Positions 6,593-13,182 of a stretch of 13,182 nt of DNA are shown one piece after another. The notes beneath the pieces are model-generated. The model did not search any database and was not told the DNA's origin. It worked only from the letters and a program-made list of their open reading frames with translations. Made by a program: the position numbers and the translations under genes. Origin of the DNA: Cyclobacteriaceae bacterium (lineage in GTDB: Bacteria; Bacteroidota; Bacteroidia; Cytophagales; Cyclobacteriaceae). Each line of letters starts with the position of its first letter. Position 1 is the first letter of the stretch. The DNA lies in contig JAOTYN010000061.1 in NCBI GenBank assembly GCA_029861825.1, positions 1 to 13,182 of the forward strand. The letters are read 5' to 3'.

Positions 6593-6877
6593 TTAAGTAA
6601 TATCTGATAGTATATGGTTCAGGTAGTTTACTTTATTCATCACGCTTTCATCAATATGATGGTCGGAAGTGGTGGTTTGCATTCTCTCCATTAGACAATC
6701 AAAAGCTACCATGGCCAATAAATCCTGCTTATCGTCAATGCCGAATTGTTCTTTATATCCTTTTAGTTTTTCGTTGATTAGTTTTCCGGCCTGTCTGACT
6801 TTAGCTTCGTCTTCCAAACTCACCTTCATGGGATACTCTCGATCCGCTATTTTAATTCTGACTGAAAGTTCCTCCAT
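6593..6877 (-). CDS. zapA: Cell division protein ZapA
   Basis: A 94-aa ZapA-family protein, which bundles FtsZ filaments at the division ring in the cytoplasm. The N-terminal globular part has SVRIKIADREYPMKVSLEDE and VRQAGKLINEKLKGYKEQFG, and DKQDLLAMVAFDCL leads into the C-terminal helix (to about residue 90). This matches the family fold of a small beta-alpha head and a coiled-coil tail. It starts 12 bases after the 98-aa coiled-coil gene, so the two are surely co-transcribed. Confidence 0.9.
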   Translation of the reverse strand: MEELSVRIKIADREYPMKVSLEDEAKVRQAGKLINEKLKGYKEQFGIDDKQDLLAMVAFDCLMERMQTTTSDHHIDESVMNKVNYLNHILSDIT

Positions 6878-6889
6878 GTATTATGATCA

Positions 6890-7186
6890 TTATTCGCTCA
6901 AATGAGCAATGCACTTATCTATTTCCTTTATGTAGTTATTGATGTATTGTTTTAGCTCAATAGCATCCTCACCTCCAGTGGTGATGTTCCCTACAATAGT
7001 ACTAATTTTATTTTGATTTTGAAAGTCGAGAATTTGCTGCTCTTTGCTTTTAAGTGTGGCCTTTAAGTTGTTGTTTTCAACTTTTAAGATGCGCAATTGT
7101 TCCTCTGTTGATTGATGTTCGTTTAGGAATAACTTTATCCTTCTTTCCAATAAAGTGAGCTCTTTGATAAGGTGATCTTTTTCCAT
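6890..7186 (-). CDS. Small coiled-coil protein between pheT and zapA, unknown function
   Basis: A 98-aa acidic and basic helical protein. Residues 4-60 form a coiled coil with regular hydrophobic spacing (LIKELTLLERRIKLFLNEH, EEQLRILKVENNNLKATL, EQQILDFQ). After a short flexible stretch (ISTIVGNITTGGED) comes a second helix, ELKQYINNYIKEIDKCIAHL (residues 78-97). This bipartite form with a YI-EIDKCI-L tail is, to my knowledge, common in Bacteroidota proteins at this same locus. No signal peptide or membrane segment is visible. It starts one base after the pheT stop and ends 12 bases before zapA, so translational coupling is likely. A role beside ZapA at the division ring, like ZapB in Proteobacteria, is inference from position and shape only. 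Confidence 0.8.
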   Translation of the reverse strand: MEKDHLIKELTLLERRIKLFLNEHQSTEEQLRILKVENNNLKATLKSKEQQILDFQNQNKISTIVGNITTGGEDAIELKQYINNYIKEIDKCIAHLSE

Positions 7187-7187
7187 A

Positions 7188-9623
7188 CTATTTCCTAATA
7201 ATGGCGCCTAACTGTTGTTCAAAATTATGCATCAGTCGGCTCATACATTTGTCAATAATTTTATCTGTTAAGGTTTTGGTTTTGTCTTGAAGAATGAAAC
7301 TCAGCGCATAGGCTTTTTTATTCGAGTCTATTTTGTCTCCCTGGTAAAGATCAAAGACATTGATCCTTTTCAGGATATTTTTTTCGGTTTGATAGGCCAA
7401 AGCAGCAACTTCGCTAAATTGAACTCCTTGGTCCAATACCAAAGAAAGATCTCGTCGTACTTCAGGAAATCTAGCTACTTCCTCATACTCGATATCACCT
7501 TTTGGCATTTGAACTAGTTCCTCCCAGTTGATATCCGCATAAAATACCGATTGCTTAATATCGGCTTGGGCGCATACTTCTGGGGTCAATTTGCCATACT
7601 GGATGAGAGATAAACCAGACTTGGTGATTTCCAAACCGAATTCGAAAACACCGTTCTGTATTACCCTACTATTATAAGCACTTATATTGAATTTATCTAA
7701 AGTTTTATTAATTACTGCTGAAAGATCGTGAAATTCTAGGGGCCGGGTTTGATCCATCCAGCTTTCCTCTTGATTATCTCCAGTCATGAACAGGGATAAG
7801 CGGGATTGTTCATGATATTTACCCAGCCCTTCCTTATTATCTGAGCTAAGTTGATACACTTTTCCGAATTCGAAAAAGCGAAGATTGTATTGCCGGTGAT
7901 TGAGGTTGTATGCTATTGATTCTAATCCTGTAAACAACAGGGTCTGGCGCAGGACTCCCAGATCTTCACTGAGTTTATTTAAGATCTCAACGTTCTCTTG
8001 CGCTTCATATTCAGGGTTATCTTCGGTATATACTGGCTTGGTCAGAGAGTTGGTATAGATTTCCCAAAACCCTTGAGCAGCCAGCATTTTGGACAATCCG
8101 AAACGGGTCTTATCGGTATCTTGTGCAGGAAATTCCGCCAGATACTTAGAGCCATAGTGGGGTAGCAGCTCAATGTTGTTGTATCCATAAATGCGCAGGA
8201 TCTCCTCTATCACATCGGCTTCGCGGGTAACCTCCGTTCGGTATGTAGGAACAACCGCTACAAAACCCTCTTGATCCGCATCCTTGAGCTGAAAATCGAG
8301 ATTAGTAAGTATGCTTTGGATTTGTTGAGGCTCAATACTCTTGCCGATTAGGCGGTCTACGTTTTTATAGGTAACCTTCACTTCCACGGGATCCACCTTC
8401 TGAGGATATATGTCGATCAGATCCGACACGATCCGACCTCCGGCCATTTCCTTAATGAGCATGGCAGCTCTTTTTAACGCTACCACTGTTAGATTGGGAT
8501 CTGTACCGCGTTCATAGCGGAAAGAGGCATCGGTTTTTAAACCATGGAATTGCGCGGTCTTTCTGATGTAGTCAGCGCTGAAATAAGCACATTCCAAAAA
8601 AAGACGGGTGGTCTTTTCCGTAACACCAGAGGAGATCCCGCCAAACACCCCGGCTATGCACATGCCTTTTTCTTCCCCGTCGCATATCATGAGGTCGAAA
8701 TCATTCAATTCCCTCTCCTTTTCATCCAGGGTAGTGAATTTCGATCCTTGTGGCAGTGTTTTAACTAAAACCGTGTCCCTGGCGATATGATCGGCATCGA
8801 AGGCATGTAGGGGTTGCCCCATTTCATGATTTACGAAGTTTGTTATATCCACCACATTGTTTATGGGTGTTAATCCGATAGACCGCAGTTTATTCTGGAG
8901 CCACTTAGGAGAATCTTTGATCTCAAGGTTTTCGAAACTCAGACCTGAGTACCTGGGACAAGCTTCAGTATTTTCTACTTTTACGGTGATGGGATTCTTC
9001 TGGGAATCGGGCTGGAATGAATCAAGATCAGGCCAATGTATGGCGCGTTCCAGTATGGCCTTAAGATCCCGGCATACCCCCAAATGGGAAATAGCATCGG
9101 TTCTGTTAGGGGTAAGGCCTATCTCCAAAACTTGGTGGGTTTCGATTTCAAAGTAATCGTTGGCCGGGGTTCCCGGCGGCAGATCGGTATCCAGCACCAT
9201 AATACCCTGGTGATCCGTACCCAGACCAACTTCGTCCTCAGCACAGATCATTCCTTCGCTGACCTCCCCCCGAATCTGGGCTCGTTTTATTTTAAAGGGT
9301 TCTCCCTGGTTAGGGTGTAGGGTGGTATCAACAGGAGCGACCACCACGGTTTGCCCTGTAGCTACATTTGGCGCTCCACAGACAATGGAAAGCGGTTGGT
9401 CCCCTCCCACATCTACTGTGGCGATTACTAATCGATCGGCCTCAGGATGCTTGTCACAACTCATGACTTTACCCAACACCAAACCCTGGAGACTTCCAGG
9501 CACTTCCTGGTATTCCTCAAGGCCTTCCACTTCCAATCCCGACATTGTTAATATGTCAGAGATTTCCTGAACGGATTCGGGAAGCTCGATATAGTCTTTA
9601 AGCCAATTAACAGAGATCTTCAT
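7188..9623 (-). CDS. pheT: Phenylalanine-tRNA ligase, beta subunit
   Basis: An 811-aa protein of the usual full-length bacterial type. With PheS it forms the alpha2-beta2 enzyme that charges tRNA-Phe, and the beta subunit edits mischarged tyrosine. Domains in order: N-terminal MKISVNWLKDYI; an OB-type tRNA-binding domain (about 43-155) with HPEADRL at 59-65, CGAPNV and RGEVSEGMICAEDEVG; B3/B4 editing domain (about 220-395) with NVVDITNFVNHEMGQPLHAF; B5 domain (about 415-485); a catalytic-like core that lacks catalysis (about 490-710); and an FDX-ACB anticodon-binding domain (717-811) starting ARFPEVRRDLSLV. pheS is not in the window. The gene follows the DUF1684 gene by 55 bases and precedes the coiled-coil gene by one base. 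Confidence 0.97.
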   Translation of the reverse strand: MKISVNWLKDYIELPESVQEISDILTMSGLEVEGLEEYQEVPGSLQGLVLGKVMSCDKHPEADRLVIATVDVGGDQPLSIVCGAPNVATGQTVVVAPVDTTLHPNQGEPFKIKRAQIRGEVSEGMICAEDEVGLGTDHQGIMVLDTDLPPGTPANDYFEIETHQVLEIGLTPNRTDAISHLGVCRDLKAILERAIHWPDLDSFQPDSQKNPITVKVENTEACPRYSGLSFENLEIKDSPKWLQNKLRSIGLTPINNVVDITNFVNHEMGQPLHAFDADHIARDTVLVKTLPQGSKFTTLDEKERELNDFDLMICDGEEKGMCIAGVFGGISSGVTEKTTRLFLECAYFSADYIRKTAQFHGLKTDASFRYERGTDPNLTVVALKRAAMLIKEMAGGRIVSDLIDIYPQKVDPVEVKVTYKNVDRLIGKSIEPQQIQSILTNLDFQLKDADQEGFVAVVPTYRTEVTREADVIEEILRIYGYNNIELLPHYGSKYLAEFPAQDTDKTRFGLSKMLAAQGFWEIYTNSLTKPVYTEDNPEYEAQENVEILNKLSEDLGVLRQTLLFTGLESIAYNLNHRQYNLRFFEFGKVYQLSSDNKEGLGKYHEQSRLSLFMTGDNQEESWMDQTRPLEFHDLSAVINKTLDKFNISAYNSRVIQNGVFEFGLEITKSGLSLIQYGKLTPEVCAQADIKQSVFYADINWEELVQMPKGDIEYEEVARFPEVRRDLSLVLDQGVQFSEVAALAYQTEKNILKRINVFDLYQGDKIDSNKKAYALSFILQDKTKTLTDKIIDKCMSRLMHNFEQQLGAIIRK

Positions 9624-9651
9624 GGACAGCAGTTAAAGGCGGTAAAATTAA

Positions 9652-9685
9652 AAATTTATTGCAAACCCGGTATCGTGATTACCGG
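9652..9685 (-). terminator. Weak hairpin after the DUF1684 gene, possible partial terminator
   Basis: CCGGTA (9667-9672) and TACCGG (9680-9685) form a six-bp stem with a seven-base loop. On the minus strand it overlaps the stop codon of the DUF1684 gene, and AAATTTTT follows only after a GTTTGC gap. The T-run is too far from the stem for a good intrinsic terminator, so at most it thins transcription into pheT. Confidence 0.3.
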
Positions 9686-10290
9686 AAATTTCTTTCACCG
9701 GCGGTGATTGCCACCTGCAAGTGATTTTCAGCAGGGGGTAGCGGACAGCTGAATTTGGCGCTGTAGGCACAATAAGGGCTAAAGGCCAGATTAAAATCAA
9801 TTTCTAATTGCTTGTCATTAGAAAATGGTATTTCCAGGTATCTCCCCCCTCCGTAGGATTGCTCACCGCTGGTCAAGTCACTAAATGGAATAAAAAAATA
9901 GCTCTCGCCCTGATCGTCCTCCGACTTTAGTACCAATAGCTGCAAGCTGGTGTCGCTTAGATCGAATTTGGCATAGGCGTATTTAACATATTCCTGGGTA
10001 GCGCCGTCACTGGTGCCCAGAGTGAGGGTTTGCCGATCAGGTATCTCGTCCAGGTGAGCCTTTACCTTGAATTCCTCCTTAATCTCAAAATAGTTGAGAC
10101 CCTGAAAGTCCGACTTAAGAGTGTCGGGAAGTGGAGAATCGCCACTGCTTCCCATGAAGGTATCGACTTCTGCACGGTGTTCAAGGATGCTGCCTATGTA
10201 ATCGGGAGTGTTCTTGAAAACCAATGAGTAGATCATAATGATCAAGACCACTACCCCGGCACCCCAGGTGAGTTTTTTAGTAGCTTGCAT
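9679..10290 (-). CDS. Membrane-anchored DUF1684 domain protein
   Basis: A 203-aa protein with one N-terminal hydrophobic segment (residues 8-25, WGAGVVVLIIMIYSLVF), either a signal anchor or an uncleaved signal. The DUF1684 domain follows. Its strongest marks are GGGRYLEIPF (147-156), DFNLAFSPYCAYSAKFSCPLPPAEN with Cys174 and Cys182, and VAITAGER near the end. That block is conserved in the family, but no activity is established that I can name with confidence. The protein should face the periplasm. The gene starts four bases after the radC stop, so it is in one unit with radC. No link to DNA repair is implied. Confidence 0.82.
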   Translation of the reverse strand: MQATKKLTWGAGVVVLIIMIYSLVFKNTPDYIGSILEHRAEVDTFMGSSGDSPLPDTLKSDFQGLNYFEIKEEFKVKAHLDEIPDRQTLTLGTSDGATQEYVKYAYAKFDLSDTSLQLLVLKSEDDQGESYFFIPFSDLTSGEQSYGGGRYLEIPFSNDKQLEIDFNLAFSPYCAYSAKFSCPLPPAENHLQVAITAGERNFR

Positions 10291-10294
10291 GATT

Positions 10295-10984
10295 TTAGAT
10301 TAAAGCTTCATCCGCGAAGCTAAAATAACCGGAATTGCTGAAAATCAGATGATCCAAAACTGGAATTTCCATAATCCTGCCGGCTTCAGCGAGTTTGTCG
10401 GTGAGTTTGCGGTCGGCTTCGCTGGGTCTAAGCTGCCCTGACGGATGATTGTGTACCACAATCAAGGCGCTGGCTAAGTGGTCTAGGGCGTGTTTGAAAA
10501 CCAATTTAGGATCTACTAATGTGCCGGATACTCCTCCCTGACTGATCAATTGACGGTGAAGCAGGTGGTGGGCCCTGTTTAGGTATAGCACCCAGAAGGT
10601 TTCGATCTTCTGATCCAGAAGATAATCCTGCATGCAATGATATACATCGTTGGATCCCGTAATCTTAATTTTAGATCGCTGTTCCGGGTTTTTTCGTCGC
10701 CGAGTTATTTCCATAGCGCTGACCAAAGCCACCGCCCGGGCTGGCCCAATGCCAGAGAAACGGACCAAGTCATGGTATTCCAGTCCGGCTAGTCGACTCA
10801 GGTCATTATCACAATATTTCAGCACTTGTCTGGCTAAGTCCAAGGCACTGAATTTTCCGTTTCCGGACCCAATGAGAGTAGCCAACAGTTCGGCTGTGCT
10901 TAAGGCCTTGGCTCCTCGTAGTATCAGCTTTTCTCTGGGACGGTCTTCGCGAGCCCATTGGGAAATTTTAAAGTTTTCTGCCAC
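10295..10984 (-). CDS. radC: RadC-like JAB/MPN domain protein
   Basis: A 229-aa protein of normal RadC length. The N-terminal part (MAENFKISQWAREDRPREKLI, then ALSTAELLATLIGSG) carries a helix-hairpin-helix-like segment with FSGIGPARAVAL at 76-87. The C-terminal JAB1/MPN domain has the complete JAMM metal site: His178 and His180 in HNHPSG, Ser188 and Asp191 in PSEAD. The family has long been called a DNA repair protein, but that role is doubtful and the true substrate is unknown. The start codon is GTG (10984-10982). No ATG is available upstream in frame, and this start gives the usual RadC N-terminus. The gene lies just beyond the rpsT terminator. Confidence 0.9.
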   Translation of the reverse strand: MAENFKISQWAREDRPREKLILRGAKALSTAELLATLIGSGNGKFSALDLARQVLKYCDNDLSRLAGLEYHDLVRFSGIGPARAVALVSAMEITRRRKNPEQRSKIKITGSNDVYHCMQDYLLDQKIETFWVLYLNRAHHLLHRQLISQGGVSGTLVDPKLVFKHALDHLASALIVVHNHPSGQLRPSEADRKLTDKLAEAGRIMEIPVLDHLIFSNSGYFSFADEALI

Positions 10985-11011
10985 TTGCCCACAAGCTAGG
11001 TCTTGACAGTA

Positions 11012-11051
11012 TATAAAAAAAAAGCCTTACTCAGAAAATTGAGTAAGGCTT
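11012..11051 (-). terminator. Rho-independent terminator of rpsT
   Basis: A perfect 12-bp stem, AAGCCTTACTCA (11022-11033) and TGAGTAAGGCTT (11040-11051), has a six-base loop. On the minus strand it runs straight into a T-run of about nine bases counting the end of the stem. It lies 20 bases beyond the rpsT stop. It should separate rpsT transcription from radC. Confidence 0.93.
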
Positions 11052-11071
11052 AGGTTTGGTTGATTGTATTG

Positions 11072-11323
11072 TTACATGCTGTTTACCATTTTGGTAAGCT
11101 TGGACTTATTATTGGCGGCTTTTTTTGGATGGATAATGTTCCTCTTAGCCAATTTGTCCAACATGGATGAAACTTTTTTCAATAGATCTTCTGCTTCCTT
11201 CTTATCGGTGGTCTCCTTCAATCGCTTCACAAAAGTCCTGGCGGTTTTCGCTTGATAGCGATTCCTCAGGCGTTTGGTCTGACTTGAGCGTATACGCTTT
11301 AATGCAGATTTATGATTTGCCAT
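11072..11323 (-). CDS. rpsT: 30S ribosomal protein S20
   Basis: An 83-aa, strongly basic helical protein that binds 16S rRNA in the small ribosomal subunit early in assembly. The N-terminus MANHKSALKRIRSSQTKRLRN is the family signature. The C-terminal part (NIIHPKKAANNKSKLTKMVN) carries the second conserved basic block. Length is typical. It has its own consensus promoter and a strong terminator, so it is a single-gene transcript. Confidence 0.97.
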   Translation of the reverse strand: MANHKSALKRIRSSQTKRLRNRYQAKTARTFVKRLKETTDKKEAEDLLKKVSSMLDKLAKRNIIHPKKAANNKSKLTKMVNSM

Positions 11324-11345
11324 ATTCTTTCAACGTTTGGGAGTG

Positions 11346-11375
11346 CAAATTTAGTATTAATATTTTTATTCACAA
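11346..11375 (-). promoter_or_regulatory. Bacteroidota promoter of rpsT
   Basis: On the minus strand, TTG (11375-11373), 19 bases, then TAAATTTG (11353-11346) is a perfect fit to TTG-N19-TAnnTTTG. Transcription should start near 11339, leaving a leader of about 15 bases before the rpsT ATG at 11323. Confidence 0.87.
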
Positions 11376-11421
11376 AATATGCAATTGAAATTGTCCTCTA
11401 CTATTTTAGACTAATAATAAT

Positions 11422-12375
11422 ATGAACTGGCTATTTTTTCTACTGATCTTGGGCTTTGCAAATACAGAGCCTTACCCCTCCGCCACCTGGGGATTTCACT
11501 CCCATAAAATGATTAACCGCCTGGCGGTGTTTACGCTGCCTCCTACCATGGTATCTTTCTATAAATATCATATCCACGAGATTACTCAAGGGGCGGTAAG
11601 AGCGGATCAACGGCGCTATGCAATTAATGAGGAAGCGCCTAGACACTACATAGACCTGGATTATTATGGACCGGGAGTTCCTGAACATTGGGCGGAGGCT
11701 CAAGAGTTATTTCCCAGTGACTCCATGCAGGCTCACGGAATCCTACCATGGCATCTTCGCTTTATCAAGTTTAAACTCACCAAGGCTATGGTCTCTCAAG
11801 ATGCAGCGGCTGTCATATCTCTATCGGCAGACGCCGGTCACTACATCGCTGATGCACACGTGCCCCTGCACACTACCTCCAACTATAATGGTCAAAAAAG
11901 TGGCCAGCATGGGATACATGGTTTTTGGGAAACCAGGATCCCCGAGTTATTCTGGGACAGTTTCGACCTGTGGGTGGGTAAAGCCCGATACCGGAACAAT
12001 TATTACTGTGATCTATGGGATGTCCTTTGGAGTTCGTACAACGGGGTGGATTCCGTATTGAAGATTGAAAAAAGACTGTCTATGGCATTTCCCCCAGATT
12101 CAAAGTTTGGCTATGAGCAGCGCAATAAGCAGGTGGTTAAGGTTTACAGCCGACGTTTTTCAAGAGCTTATCACCGGCAGTTGAACCGTCAGGTGGAGCA
12201 CAAAGTTCGGGCGGCTATCAAGTTTGTAGGTGATTTTTGGTATACCTGCTGGATCGATGCCGGTCAGCCCAACTTACATCAGTTGACAAAACCGCTCCAA
12301 GCTATCGAATTGGATAAAATGGACGAGTATTGGCAGTATGGACATGTTTCAAGGGATTCAACAACTTTGAAATAA
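11422..12375 (+). CDS. Secreted zinc-dependent phospholipase C / S1-P1 nuclease-like protein
   Basis: A 317-aa exported protein. The signal peptide (MNWLFFLLILGFANTEPYPSA) would be cut before Trp23, and the new N-terminal Trp is itself a zinc ligand in this superfamily. The other ligands of the three-zinc site are all visible at family spacing: His28, Asp62 (VRADQRRY), His75 (RHYIDLD), His140 and Asp144 (GHYIADAH), His150, His166 and Glu170 (HGFWE). Glu rather than Asp at the last position is as in Bacillus phosphatidylcholine-type phospholipase C, while the short N-terminal Trp-to-His spacing is closer to S1/P1 nucleases. Substrate, phospholipid or single-stranded nucleic acid, therefore stays open. 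The C-terminal 60 residues extend past the recognised domain. The gene is divergent from rpsT. A near -7 box (TATTTTAG) precedes it. Confidence 0.78.
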   Translation: MNWLFFLLILGFANTEPYPSATWGFHSHKMINRLAVFTLPPTMVSFYKYHIHEITQGAVRADQRRYAINEEAPRHYIDLDYYGPGVPEHWAEAQELFPSDSMQAHGILPWHLRFIKFKLTKAMVSQDAAAVISLSADAGHYIADAHVPLHTTSNYNGQKSGQHGIHGFWETRIPELFWDSFDLWVGKARYRNNYYCDLWDVLWSSYNGVDSVLKIEKRLSMAFPPDSKFGYEQRNKQVVKVYSRRFSRAYHRQLNRQVEHKVRAAIKFVGDFWYTCWIDAGQPNLHQLTKPLQAIELDKMDEYWQYGHVSRDSTTLK

Positions 12376-12451
12376 AGGACATATTTTTCAAACGCACGTT
12401 ATAAAATGCCGTATAATGGTTATGATATTAAATACAACTAAACCAAATTAG

Positions 12452-12538
12452 ATGCCTTTCGATTCCAGTGTTGATGATTTTGAACTTTTTGGACCGGCAG
12501 ATCATTGGTTAGAGAAAACGGCACTGTATTTGGTGTAG
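12452..12538 (+). CDS. Possible 28-aa small ORF
   Basis: ATG at 12452 opens a 28-codon frame ending in TAG at 12538. The product begins MPFDSSVDDFELFGPADH and ends WLEKTALYLV. The composition is protein-like (mixed acidic, aromatic and hydrophobic residues) inside an otherwise AT-rich gap. No Bacteroidota promoter is close, and all frames close with stops just after it. It may be a real small peptide, the relic of a longer gene, or chance. Confidence 0.25.
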   Translation: MPFDSSVDDFELFGPADHWLEKTALYLV

Positions 12539-12570
12539 CAAAAAAGTAATAAGAAAATAGAGTTTTGTAT

Positions 12571-12599
12571 TTGTTTTTTTCTTTTTAATTATATTTTTG
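12571..12599 (+). promoter_or_regulatory. Bacteroidota promoter of the DUF2795 gene
   Basis: TTG (12571-12573), 18 bases, then TATTTTTG (12592-12599) gives an exact -7 box with the -33 element one base closer than the ideal. Transcription should start near 12606, giving a leader of about 47 bases. Confidence 0.75.
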
Positions 12600-12612
12600 C
12601 ACGACAATTTTT

Positions 12613-12632
12613 AGCCTGTACTGAATCAGGCT
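12613..12632 (+). promoter_or_regulatory. Leader hairpin upstream of the DUF2795 gene
   Basis: AGCCTG (12613-12618) and CAGGCT (12627-12632) form a six-bp stem with an eight-base loop in the short leader, 20 bases before the ATG. It starts close to the expected 5' end of the mRNA and has no T-run, so it is not a terminator. It might protect the 5' end or influence translation. Confidence 0.4.
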
Positions 12633-12652
12633 GAATGATAATAATTAGATCT

Positions 12653-12874
12653 ATGTATTGGACATTAGAATTGGCATCTTATCTTGAAGATGCCCCATGG
12701 CCAGCAACTAAGGATGAATTGATAGATTATTCAATCCGAACAGGCACCCCATTGGAGGTGGTGGAGAATCTACAGGAATTGGAAGATGATGGTCAGCCTT
12801 ATGAGAATATTGAGGAGATATGGCCAGATTATCCAACCAAAGAAGATTTCTTTTTTAACGAGGATGAATATTAA
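12653..12874 (+). CDS. DUF2795 family protein
   Basis: A 73-aa acidic cytoplasmic protein. The sequence MYWTLELASYLEDAPWPATK, then DELIDYSIRTGTPLEVVENL and an acidic tail (EEIWPDYPTKEDFFFNEDEY), is the highly conserved Bacteroidota form of DUF2795. I chose the ATG at 12653 because family members begin MYWTLELA; an upstream ATG at 12635 would add only MIIIRS, and it lies just after the leader hairpin. The family's role is unknown. The strong conservation, own promoter and single-gene layout suggest a basic cellular function. Confidence 0.87.
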   Translation: MYWTLELASYLEDAPWPATKDELIDYSIRTGTPLEVVENLQELEDDGQPYENIEEIWPDYPTKEDFFFNEDEY

Positions 12875-12879
12875 ATCAA

Positions 12880-12899
12880 CCGCTTGGGGCCATCAGCGG
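12880..12899. terminator. Weak hairpin between convergent genes
   Basis: CCGCT (12880-12884) and AGCGG (12895-12899) make a five-bp GC-rich stem in the gap between the DUF2795 gene and convergent ispD. On the plus strand CTCTTT follows a few bases later. It is a modest candidate for the end of the DUF2795 transcript. Confidence 0.3.
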
Positions 12900-12915
12900 G
12901 GAACTCTTTAAAAGC

Positions 12916-13182
12916 TTAAATAAATTTCAATAATACTTCTGCCACCACCAGGTCATGGAACGTGGTGATCTTTAGATTTTCATAAGAACCTTCAAACAAG
13001 GTAACTTTATGACCAGCAGCTTCCCATACACTGGCATCATCTGTGAATCCTTCTTGCTCGGGTTGTTCATATGCTTTGGCTAATTTGAAAATATCGAAAG
13101 TCTGGGGCGTTTGCACCAACTTATAGGTGCTCCGGTCCCTTACTCGGGAAGTTGAGTTTTCGATTTTCCTGATAGAATCCTT
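12916..13182 (-). CDS. ispD: 2-C-methyl-D-erythritol 4-phosphate cytidylyltransferase, C-terminal part
   Basis: The frame is open from the right edge and gives the last 88 residues of IspD, which joins CTP and methylerythritol phosphate in the MEP route to isoprenoids. The visible part starts KDSIRKIE, where the conserved KDSIR loop lies. It continues with DRSTYKLVQTPQTFDIFKL and GFTDDASVWEAAGHKV, and ends with ENLKITTFHDLVVAEVLL, all in family order. The usual Pro of the ITTPEDL motif is Phe here. The N-terminal part with the CTP-binding loop lies outside the window. The stop is at 12916-12918. Confidence 0.93.
   Translation of the reverse strand, partial: KDSIRKIENSTSRVRDRSTYKLVQTPQTFDIFKLAKAYEQPEQEGFTDDASVWEAAGHKVTLFEGSYENLKITTFHDLVVAEVLLKFI

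Noticed and set aside
8544..9570. Several plus-strand ORFs of 60-99 codons opposite pheT.
   Set aside because: They lie inside a clearly coding gene on the other strand, have no recognisable domains and no promoters, and overlap one another in different frames.
10650..11006. Plus-strand ORF of 118 codons opposite radC and the rpsT terminator.
   Set aside because: It overlaps the conserved RadC frame and runs into the intergenic gap. The product has no recognisable family and no promoter.
1..13182. CRISPR arrays, insertion sequences, toxin-antitoxin or defence genes, tRNA or rRNA.
   Set aside because: No regularly spaced direct repeats, transposase motifs, defence domains or RNA-gene signatures were seen on reading both strands.

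Overview
The window looks like the chromosome of a Bacteroidota bacterium, most likely a flavobacterium (class Flavobacteriia). Three features point there. Genes lack Shine-Dalgarno sites and often have A-rich leaders. Three promoters fit the Bacteroidota form TTG-N18/19-TAnnTTTG (upstream of sucD, rpsT and the DUF2795 gene). The run pheT / small coiled-coil gene / zapA / rny is an arrangement I associate with this group. Most of the window is housekeeping DNA. No insertion sequence, phage gene, CRISPR array, tRNA or rRNA was seen.

Layout. Bases 1-57 are the tail of a membrane-protein gene. At 104-1135 (+) lies a lipoprotein of the SMP-30/gluconolactonase family. It converges tail to tail, with overlapping stop codons, on a PAS-LuxR-type regulator (1132-1899, -). 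Then comes a roughly 700-base region (1900-2600) without a long gene. It holds a possible 58-aa gene with a -7 box, and a possible structured RNA ending in a strong terminator, both on the minus strand. Next is a two-gene minus-strand unit: a PadR repressor (3317-3655) overlapping a membrane-anchored M23 peptidase that carries a cytoplasmic HAAS-like domain (2601-3320). A palindromic operator candidate sits at its head. After 300 bases of apparently empty DNA comes sucD (+), with a consensus promoter and a very short leader.

From 4936 to 11323 all genes run on the minus strand. In transcription order they are rpsT (own promoter and terminator), radC, a membrane-anchored DUF1684 protein, pheT, a 98-aa coiled-coil protein, zapA and rny. 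The pheT-to-rny part is tightly packed (gaps of 1, 12 and 91 bases). It puts translation (PheT), the division ring (ZapA) and mRNA decay (RNase Y) in one likely transcription unit.

The last part has a secreted zinc phospholipase C/S1-P1 nuclease-like protein (11422-12375, +), an unexplained 28-codon ORF, a short acidic DUF2795 protein with its own promoter and a leader hairpin, and the C-terminal part of ispD running off the right edge on the minus strand.

I found no clear new defence or mobile system. The most interesting signals are the orphan structured RNA with terminator near 2392-2540 and the PadR / HAAS-M23 transmembrane module. The uncharacterised coiled-coil protein between pheT and zapA comes next.
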